Assembly: GCA_937898205.1 (NCBI GenBank)
Contig: CALEJC010000079.1
Span: forward strand, 1-5,816
DNA: 5,816 bases
Direction of reading: 5' to 3'
DNA from: an uncultured Bacteroidales bacterium
GTDB lineage: Bacteria; Bacteroidota; Bacteroidia; Bacteroidales; UBA932
Shown: positions 1 through 4,967 of the stretch, one piece after another
How positions within the stretch are numbered: the stretch's first letter is position 1
Layout: the number at the start of each line of letters is the position of its first letter
Program-made: the position numbers and the translations under genes
Notes under the pieces: model-generated
The model's database searches: none
What the model saw: only the letters and a program-made list of their open reading frames with translations
What the model was told of the DNA's origin: nothing

Positions 1-580
1 CCTGACATTGATCCTCGTCCGCGCCACCGATGATTGCACCGATCTTGGCCGAGCAGGCGATCAGCACGGCGGTCTTCAGACCGATCATCTGGAGGTACTG
101 GTCCATCGACACGAAGTCCTGACTCTCAAACTCCATATCATATTGCTGGCCTTCGCATACCTCTGCTCCCATCTTTGAGAAACTCTGGGTGACCTTGTCA
201 AGCACACAGGCAGGAGCCTTGGCGATGCGCTTATAAGCAACAATGACCATCACGTCTCCGGAGAGGATGGCTGTGTTTTCATCCCACTTCTTCCATACGG
301 TTGCCACGCCTCTTCTGAGAGGGGAGCGGTCCATGATGTCGTCGTGCATCAAGGTAAACGAATGAAAAACCTCAAGCGCAGTTGCAGGAGCTGTGATGCC
401 TTCGTTGAAGCTGTCCTGAAACAAGGAATAGCTGGTGAGGCAAAGCCCCGGGCGCACACGCTTGCCACCGATCTGAATCATATATCGCAGCGGCTCGTAA
501 AGGCCGTTTGGCTCTGCAGGAAACTCAATCTCGTTGAAGATGCTTTTAAGTGTTTCGTTGATTTGGCTCTCTGTAATCAT
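1..580 (-). CDS. Polyprenyl synthetase (trans-isoprenyl diphosphate synthase), C-terminus missing
   Basis: This enzyme family condenses isopentenyl diphosphate with an allylic diphosphate to make linear C15, C20 or longer polyprenyl diphosphates in the cytoplasm, feeding quinone and lipid-carrier synthesis. The first 193 residues are visible. They contain GGKRVRP (residues 38-44, substrate phosphate binding), the first Asp-rich motif DDIMD (80-84), the following RRG (89-91), and EGQQYDM (143-149) with KT at 169-170. The second Asp-rich motif lies beyond the window edge; full-length family members have about 300-350 residues. Phe75 is five residues before the first Asp-rich motif, Thr76 is at -4, and the motif has no two-residue insertion. 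In characterised family members this combination resembles type I geranylgeranyl diphosphate synthases, so a short product is possible but not proven. The ATG at 580 is the only usable start, because an in-frame stop lies 15 bases further upstream (596-598) with no start codon between. The family is secure; product length is uncertain. Confidence 0.95.
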   Translation of the reverse strand, partial: MITESQINETLKSIFNEIEFPAEPNGLYEPLRYMIQIGGKRVRPGLCLTSYSLFQDSFNEGITAPATALEVFHSFTLMHDDIMDRSPLRRGVATVWKKWDENTAILSGDVMVIVAYKRIAKAPACVLDKVTQSFSKMGAEVCEGQQYDMEFESQDFVSMDQYLQMIGLKTAVLIACSAKIGAIIGGADEDQCQ

Positions 581-600
581 AAAACTAAGTTTTAATCACA

Positions 601-608
601 CAAAGGTA
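601..608 (-). promoter_or_regulatory. -7 promoter element for the polyprenyl synthetase gene
   Basis: On the minus strand this reads TACCTTTG, an exact match to the Bacteroides sigma-factor -7 consensus TAnnTTTG. It ends 20 bases before the ATG at 580, implying a short leader of roughly 15 bases. I see no convincing -33 TTTG at the expected spacing. Confidence 0.7.
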
Positions 609-620
609 GTTAATAATTGC

Positions 621-628
621 TAACTTTG
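621..628 (+). promoter_or_regulatory. -7 promoter element for the U32-family gene
   Basis: TAACTTTG matches the Bacteroides -7 consensus TAnnTTTG exactly and ends 6 bases before the ATG at 635. Transcription should therefore begin at or within a few bases of the start codon. This argues against the in-frame TTG codons at 617 and 626 as starts, because they lie before or inside the promoter element. No clear -33 element is seen. Confidence 0.7.
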
Positions 629-634
629 CGACCT

Positions 635-1900
635 ATGGACAACTTATTGAAATCGCAATTGGAAATAATGGCGCCGGCGGGCAATTTTGAGTGCCTGCAA
701 GCGGCGATACAGGGTGGTGCCAACTCCGTGTATTTTGGTGTGGGACACTTGAATATGCGCAGCCATTCGGCAGGAAACTTCGCCCCTGAGGACCTCAGCG
801 AAGTGGTGAGGATCTGCCGTGAGGCCGGAGTAAAGAGCTATCTTACCCTCAATATTGTGCTCTATCAGGAGGATTTGGATGCGATGAGAGCTGCTCTTGA
901 TGCAGCCAAGGCGGCAGGAGTGGATGCCATCATCGCCTCTGATATGGCTGCAATCATGTATTGCCGCCAGATCGGCCTTGAGGTGCACATCTCCACCCAG
1001 CTTTCCATCTCCAATGTTGAAGCGCTGAGGTTTTATGCTCAGTTTGCCGATGTCGTCGTGCTTGCCCGCGAGCTCAACCTGGACCAGGTAAAGAGCATCC
1101 ACGAGACCATCATCCGCGATCAGATCTGCGGTCCTTCCGGAGAGCTCGTGAGGATAGAAATGTTTGCCCACGGTGCCCTCTGCATGGCCATCAGCGGCAA
1201 GTGCTACCTCTCGCTGCATAGCTACGGTGCATCCGCCAACCGAGGAGCCTGCTATCAGATCTGTCGCCGCGGATATGAGGTGACCGATCTGGAGACCGGC
1301 AACAAGCTTGAGATCGACAACAAATATATCATGTCGCCGAAGGATCTTTGTACCATCGATTTTATGGACCGCATCATCGAGAGCGGTGTCAAGGTCTTTA
1401 AGATCGAAGGTCGTGCAAGGTCTGCCGAGTATGTCAAGAGGGCGACTTCGTGTTATCGCCGTGCGGCAGATGCCGTGTGTGAGGGGACATACACCCCTGA
1501 ACTCTCAGCTGCCCTGAAGAATGAGCTTTCCGAAGTGTTTAACAGAGGATTCTGGGACGGATATTATCAGGGCGCATATCTCGGCCAGTGGAGTGACGTA
1601 TATGGCTCTCAGGCCACCCTGCGCAAGGTTTACTGCGGTAAGGTCAGCAATTGGTTTGACCGGATCGGAGTTGCCGAGATCACAGTGGAGTCGGTGGAGC
1701 TGAGCCAAGGCGACAGAGCGATGGCGATAGGCGCGACTACCGGAGTGGTGGAGTTTACCGTAGATGATATGAGAGTCAACCTGCAGAGCACTCAGACAGC
1801 CCGCAAGGGAGAGCGCTGCTCTGTGGCGATCGATCCTTCTATTTGTCCTGGAGGCCGTCTGCGCCGAGGGGACAAGATTTATATTTGGAAAGAAAAGTAG
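635..1900 (+). CDS. Peptidase U32 family protein, probably TrhP-like RNA hydroxylation factor
   Basis: A complete 421-residue protein. The U32 signature is intact at residues 175-193 (EMFAHGALCMAISGKCYLS). Other family landmarks are APAGN near the N-terminus (13-17), HISTQ (118-122), NRGAC (202-206), SPKDLC (234-239) and KIEGR (256-260), followed by a short beta-rich C-terminal part. Members once called collagenase-like peptidases are now known to include TrhP (5-hydroxylation of tRNA uridine 34), RlhA (23S rRNA hydroxylation) and UbiU/UbiV. The length is near that of TrhP/YegQ and far below RlhA. Cys183, Cys190, Cys206, Cys210 and Cys239 are candidates for iron-sulfur ligands, since UbiU uses a similarly spaced set. 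The ATG at 635 is chosen because the conserved N-terminal strand follows directly and the promoter box precedes it. The 3' end overlaps the convergent rdgB gene by 62 bp. The family is certain; the TrhP role is inference. Confidence 0.93.
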   Translation: MDNLLKSQLEIMAPAGNFECLQAAIQGGANSVYFGVGHLNMRSHSAGNFAPEDLSEVVRICREAGVKSYLTLNIVLYQEDLDAMRAALDAAKAAGVDAIIASDMAAIMYCRQIGLEVHISTQLSISNVEALRFYAQFADVVVLARELNLDQVKSIHETIIRDQICGPSGELVRIEMFAHGALCMAISGKCYLSLHSYGASANRGACYQICRRGYEVTDLETGNKLEIDNKYIMSPKDLCTIDFMDRIIESGVKVFKIEGRARSAEYVKRATSCYRRAADAVCEGTYTPELSAALKNELSEVFNRGFWDGYYQGAYLGQWSDVYGSQATLRKVYCGKVSNWFDRIGVAEITVESVELSQGDRAMAIGATTGVVEFTVDDMRVNLQSTQTARKGERCSVAIDPSICPGGRLRRGDKIYIWKEK

Positions 1901-2465
1901 CCATGCTTCTAAGCGCCATTCCTCTATGAGAGATGGCGTTTTTCCTTTCGTCTGAGATCTCGGCCAAAGTCAGGCCCGGGTAGGCGTCGGCGATGAAGAC
2001 AGGATCGTAGCCAAACCCTCCGCAGCCGGCTTTCTCAAAGGCGATTTTACCCTCAAGAGTGCCGTTGAAGATGTACTCCTTGCCCTCAAGGATCAATGTC
2101 ACCACTGTGCGGAAGCGTGCGGTGCGAGGGATGTCCGGACCGAGTGCGTCAAGATTGCGCAGGAGTTTGTCCATATTTGCCTGATTGTCATGCTCTTCTC
2201 CTGCATAGCGGGCGGTGTGTACCCCCGGCTCTCCGCCAAGCGCGTCCACCTCCAGTCCGGTGTCGTCGGCAAAGCAGTCAAGCCCGCTTGCCGCATGAAG
2301 CGTCTGCGCCTTCAGGCGCGAATTCTCCAGCAGGGTAGTCCCCGTCTCTTCCACATCGCCGCTGATGCCCAGCTCGGCAGGAGAAACGATTTCAATATTC
2401 TCACCCAAGATGCCTCCTGCCTCGCGCAGTTTGCCTTTGTTTCCGGTTGCAAAAAGTAGCTTCAT
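1839..2465 (-). CDS. rdgB: dITP/XTP pyrophosphatase, RdgB/HAM1 family
   Basis: This cytoplasmic Mg-dependent homodimeric enzyme hydrolyses non-canonical purine triphosphates (dITP, ITP, XTP) to the monophosphate and pyrophosphate, keeping deaminated bases out of DNA and RNA. The 208-residue sequence has the nucleotide-binding TGNKGK (residues 7-12), ETGTTLLENSRLKA (40-53), ADDTGLEVDAL (66-76) with the catalytic acidic pair, GGFGYDPVF (149-157) and the purine-binding SHRG (179-182). It is slightly longer than the usual 190-200 residues: about 13 residues (KSCPLGADGLQDK) follow the normal terminal helix, and they are encoded opposite the last codons of the U32 gene. The ATG lies 2 bp after the stop of the upstream membrane-protein gene (TAG-ac-ATG), with no promoter box between them, so the two are probably cotranscribed and translationally coupled. 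Identification is very strong. Confidence 0.96.
   Translation of the reverse strand: MKLLFATGNKGKLREAGGILGENIEIVSPAELGISGDVEETGTTLLENSRLKAQTLHAASGLDCFADDTGLEVDALGGEPGVHTARYAGEEHDNQANMDKLLRNLDALGPDIPRTARFRTVVTLILEGKEYIFNGTLEGKIAFEKAGCGGFGYDPVFIADAYPGLTLAEISDERKNAISHRGMALRSMATFLSKYKSCPLGADGLQDK
1911..1943 (+). terminator. Intrinsic terminator of the U32-family gene, inside rdgB
   Basis: Starting 10 bases after the U32 stop codon, CGCCAT (1914-1919) pairs with ATGGCG (1933-1938). CTCT (1922-1925) pairs with AGAG (1929-1932) around a three-base loop, with a two-base bulge between the helices. Five T follow (1939-1943), and AAG at 1911-1913 can pair with the first of them. On the opposite strand there is no T-run, so it should work only for plus-strand transcripts. 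The hairpin lies wholly within rdgB codons 176-185. Confidence 0.75.
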
Positions 2466-2467
2466 GT

Positions 2468-3451
2468 CTATCTGTTTTCTTGTGATTTCTTGCGTCTGAG
2501 AGTGATTGTAAAGTAGGAGATTGCTCCCAAAATGACCACCAGCACTGCGTGTAGCTCATGGTTCAACGTCGCATACAGGATGCCTGTGTCCCACGGCGTG
2601 CCGTAGATGCTTTGCAGGCAGAGTGCTGCAAGGTAGTGGTAGGCTCCGATGCCGCCCGGCACAGGGATGATCGACGCGATATTGCCGATTGCAGACACAA
2701 ACATCGCATCGGCGAGGTTAAGGTGTGCGAGTGCAGGCACTGCCTTGAACATAAAGTAGCTCATCAGCACATACATCAGCCAGATGCCGACGGTGTGCAG
2801 AATAAAAAGCCATTTGTGCTTGATCTGAGCGATGCCCGAGATGCCTCCGATTATGCCATTGACGGCAGAGGCGATCTTCTCGCAGAAGCGGTTGCTCCTC
2901 CGGAAATGGTAGATGGCCCAGATTGACCCGGCGATGAGCACCAGCAGCGCAATCACCAGCCACCAGAGAGAAAAGTTGATCTTCCCGGAGAGAGGATGCC
3001 AGATGTTTTCTATGAAGAATAGCCCAAAGCGCTCCCAGTTGAAGACAAACGCCAGAGCCAGCATCAGCAATATTGCCAGCACGTCAAATGCTCTTTCACA
3101 CACGATAGTGCCTAAAGCCTTGTCATACTTGAGCTTGTCGGAGCTGATGTAGCCGCAGCGCACAAATTCGCCCGCCCCCGGCAGCACAATATTGACTATG
3201 TTTCCGACATTGGTGCTGTCCCAGGCGTCTGCCCTGCGGATTTCCGGGTTATGAGGCATGATTATCATCTTCCATCGTTCCTGCCTGAAGACGAGAGCCA
3301 GGACAGATGCTATGAAAAAGAGAAACACGTAGCTCCAACGCGTTTCTTTGAGTCCATTGAAGAATCCATCCCACTCGACGGTGCGGAATGCAAGCCAGAC
3401 AAGAACTGCCGCCAGAATCAGGGATGCGATATATTTGATTTTGTTTTTCAT
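2468..3451 (-). CDS. LPG-synthase transmembrane-domain (UPF0104/flippase-like) integral membrane protein
   Basis: A 327-residue polytopic inner-membrane protein with hydrophobic segments at about 7-22, 40-56, 83-93 (short), 120-138, 163-181, 213-239, 249-272 and 300-317, and a basic C-terminal tail. Family marks are LPGAGEFVR (90-98), the ER-x2-D element (119-123) and PVPGGIGAYHYL (263-274), as in Pfam LPG_synthase_TM (PF03706). That domain forms the flippase half of MprF, but here the lysyl-transferase half is absent, as in the many stand-alone members whose substrates are unknown. A lipid or lipid-linked substrate is plausible by analogy only. The ATG at 3451 is fixed by an in-frame stop directly before it (3452-3454). 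It is first in a probable two-gene operon with rdgB, 2 bp apart. The pairing with a nucleotide-pool enzyme gives no functional clue. Family assignment is strong, function unassigned. Confidence 0.9.
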   Translation of the reverse strand: MKNKIKYIASLILAAVLVWLAFRTVEWDGFFNGLKETRWSYVFLFFIASVLALVFRQERWKMIIMPHNPEIRRADAWDSTNVGNIVNIVLPGAGEFVRCGYISSDKLKYDKALGTIVCERAFDVLAILLMLALAFVFNWERFGLFFIENIWHPLSGKINFSLWWLVIALLVLIAGSIWAIYHFRRSNRFCEKIASAVNGIIGGISGIAQIKHKWLFILHTVGIWLMYVLMSYFMFKAVPALAHLNLADAMFVSAIGNIASIIPVPGGIGAYHYLAALCLQSIYGTPWDTGILYATLNHELHAVLVVILGAISYFTITLRRKKSQENR

Positions 3452-3467
3452 TCAGTGCACGAAGTTA

Positions 3468-3475
3468 CAAATTTA
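3468..3475 (-). promoter_or_regulatory. -7 promoter element for the membrane-protein/rdgB operon
   Basis: The minus strand reads TAAATTTG, matching TAnnTTTG exactly, and ends 16 bases before the ATG at 3451, giving a predicted leader of about 10 bases. A possible weak -33 (TTTC on the minus strand, 3494-3497) falls inside the first codons of the divergent kinase gene. Confidence 0.68.
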
Positions 3476-3478
3476 TAT

Positions 3479-3486
3479 TAATTTTG
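3479..3486 (+). promoter_or_regulatory. -7 promoter element for the kinase operon
   Basis: TAATTTTG matches TAnnTTTG and ends 6 bases before the ATG at 3493, the same spacing as before the U32 gene. It is separated by only 3 bp from the oppositely oriented box, so polymerase could occupy only one of the two at a time. No clear -33 is visible. Confidence 0.68.
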
Positions 3487-3492
3487 TAGGAT

Positions 3493-4482
3493 ATGAAATC
3501 TATACTAGGCATCGGCAACGCGCTGACAGATATTCTGGCTGTATTGCCAGACGATTCTTTTCTTCAGAAGTACCACCTTCCAAAGGGTAGTATGCAACAC
3601 GTGGACATGGCGACAGGTGACAAAATCTGGGCCGCGCTCAAACCTTTGGGAGTAAAATATGTGGCCGGAGGTTCTGCTGCCAACACAATCCGCTGCACCT
3701 CAATCCTTGGCATGGAGTCGGCTTTTATCGGAAAAGTCGGTGACGATGAGCTCGGAATGCTCTTTGAGAGCGATCAGGAGCAGGTGGGCGTCAAGACACG
3801 TCTGCTGAAGAGCGACAAGTCGAGTGGCAGATCCATGGTGTTTGTCAGTGGTGGCAATGCGGAAAGAACTTTTGCCGTCTACCTTGGTGCGGCACTCGAT
3901 CTGTGTCCGGAAGATCTTGATCCTGAGTGGTTCAAGGGCTATGACTATTTCCATATCGAAGGCTACCTGGTGCAGAACCAGTCGCTCATCCGCCGCGCTG
4001 TGGAGATAGCTCACGAAGCAGGATGCATCATCTCCATCGATATGGCTTCATATAACGTCGTGGAGAGCAATCTTGCTTTCCTGCATGATCTTGTGGAGAA
4101 GTATGTAGACATAGTCTTTGCCAACGAGACAGAGGCAAAGGCATTTACCAAGATTTCCGATCCTCGGGAAGCATTGGAAGAGATCTCAAAATTGTGCAAG
4201 GTGGCGGTTGTCAAGGTGGGTAAGGATGGAAGTCTCATCAAGGCTGGAGACGAGGTCTATGAGATCCCGTCATATCCTGCCGACCCGGTAGACGCCACAG
4301 GCGCCGGAGACACCTACGCAGCAGGTTTCCTTTATGCCCACAGTCTTGGTCTTCCGCTTGATAAATGCGGTCATGTGGGTTCAATTATTGCAGCAAAAGT
4401 TGTGGAGGTTCTGGGCACCAAGATGGATATCCCAAGGTGGAAGGAAGCCAAGTCTCAGGTGCGTAGCCTTTTAGGACAATAA
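3493..4482 (+). CDS. PfkB-family carbohydrate/nucleoside kinase, adenosine-kinase-like
   Basis: A complete 329-residue cytoplasmic ribokinase-fold kinase that transfers phosphate from ATP to a sugar or nucleoside hydroxyl. It begins with the conserved first strand and substrate Asp (ILGIGNALTDI, 4-14), then KGSMQHVD (31-38), the glycine-rich GGSAANT (59-65), the acceptor-lid region, NETEA (211-215) and the anion-hole/catalytic motif DATGAGDTYAAGF (267-279), with Asp273 as the predicted base. The KGSM..VD element and overall length fit the adenosine-kinase-like subgroup, but substrates in PfkB proteins cannot be read safely from sequence; adenosine, inosine/guanosine or a sugar are all possible. 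The start is fixed by an in-frame TAG at 3487-3489 and by the conserved strand beginning at residue 4. It is first in a probable operon with the next two genes; the gap to the next start is 5 bp. Confidence 0.93.
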   Translation: MKSILGIGNALTDILAVLPDDSFLQKYHLPKGSMQHVDMATGDKIWAALKPLGVKYVAGGSAANTIRCTSILGMESAFIGKVGDDELGMLFESDQEQVGVKTRLLKSDKSSGRSMVFVSGGNAERTFAVYLGAALDLCPEDLDPEWFKGYDYFHIEGYLVQNQSLIRRAVEIAHEAGCIISIDMASYNVVESNLAFLHDLVEKYVDIVFANETEAKAFTKISDPREALEEISKLCKVAVVKVGKDGSLIKAGDEVYEIPSYPADPVDATGAGDTYAAGFLYAHSLGLPLDKCGHVGSIIAAKVVEVLGTKMDIPRWKEAKSQVRSLLGQ

Positions 4483-4487
4483 TTGTT

Positions 4488-4967
4488 ATGATAGGACCGA
4501 TAAAGTATATTTCTCGAGTGCTCGCACTCAGGAAGTGGAAGAGCAGCAATTCACGCGCAATTGTCCCTCTATCAAAGGTGAAGTCGGCAGTTGTGCTTGT
4601 GGACTCTTCTGCAGAAGATGCTTCATCGGTGTCTCGTTCCGTAAAGCAATTCTTTGACTATAAATCTATTCCGGTGGAGTTGCTCTGCCCTGTGAAGGAG
4701 CAGCTCAATTATGCCGGCTATTTACGTAAAAAGTTTAGGCTTTTCAATGGCACAAGACAGGAAGATCTCTATATCTCTCTTGTGACAGACCCTGAGGATT
4801 TTGCAGCTCGATTTGAAGCTTTGTGCAGTCCTGCATCGTTTAAAGTGGGGTGCTGTCAGTTTGAGGGAGAGTCTTTTGATCTGCTTGTGAGCGCGCCCGA
4901 AGGGGTTGAGGCCTCGCAGTCTGCTAGGTTCTCAGCCATTAAAGAGTATTTGAGTAAAATCGTATGA
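4488..4967 (+). CDS. Conserved-looking hypothetical protein, 159 residues
   Basis: I do not recognise this protein with certainty. It resembles small Bacteroidota proteins grouped as DUF6913, but that is a recollection-level match. It has a basic N-terminal stretch (residues 5-32, rich in Lys/Arg), then alternating strands and helices: SAVVLVD (33-39), an amphipathic helix around 44-56, VELLCPV (63-69), DLYISLVTD (93-101), FKVGCCQFEG (118-127) and FDLLVSAP (130-137), ending in a helix at about 146-158. There is no signal peptide, membrane segment or obvious catalytic motif; the adjacent Cys122-Cys123 are notable. It is probably a real gene: it starts 5 bp after the kinase stop, and its TGA overlaps the next start by 4 bases (ATGA), a typical coupled operon junction. 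An AGGA lies about 10-15 bases before the start, a weak ribosome-binding candidate. Confidence 0.82.
   Translation: MIGPIKYISRVLALRKWKSSNSRAIVPLSKVKSAVVLVDSSAEDASSVSRSVKQFFDYKSIPVELLCPVKEQLNYAGYLRKKFRLFNGTRQEDLYISLVTDPEDFAARFEALCSPASFKVGCCQFEGESFDLLVSAPEGVEASQSARFSAIKEYLSKIV

Larger units (their letters stand above)
601..628. repeat. Imperfect palindrome spanning both divergent -7 boxes
   Basis: The outer arms CAAAGGTAG (601-609) and CTAACTTTG (620-628) are complementary at 8 of 9 positions; over the whole 28 bp, 10 of 14 pairs match. Part of the symmetry comes from two TAnnTTTG boxes facing apart, so it may be promoter geometry rather than a protein-binding operator. Confidence 0.5.
3466..3488. 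repeat. 23-bp near-palindrome formed by two back-to-back -7 boxes
   Basis: The outer arms TACAAA (3466-3471) and TTTGTA (3483-3488) are perfectly complementary, and 9 of 11 pairs match around the centre at 3477. It contains both divergent -7 elements and all of the A/T-rich core. It could be a regulator-binding operator or simply the result of two abutted promoters. Confidence 0.6.

Noticed and set aside
344..595. 83-codon plus-strand frame at the left end
   Set aside because: It is the shadow of the polyprenyl synthetase, whose GGKRVRP and DDIMD motifs are on the opposite strand.
617..634. TTG at 617 as the U32 start, adding six residues
   Set aside because: These codons contain the -7 box TAACTTTG, and the ATG at 635 fits the family's N-terminus.
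644..1219. 191-codon open frame antisense to the U32 gene
   Set aside because: It lies fully opposite a gene with an intact family signature, its translation resembles no family I know, and no promoter box precedes it. Third-position bias of the real gene explains it.
1810..1822. Perfect 5-bp hairpin AGAGC/GCTCT just past the rdgB end as a possible rdgB terminator
   Set aside because: No T-run follows on the minus strand and the stem is short. It is more likely incidental to the U32 coding sequence.
2096..2459. Plus-strand frames of 80 and 89 codons opposite rdgB
   Set aside because: Both are shadows of a gene with all RdgB motifs in order, and they lack upstream signals.
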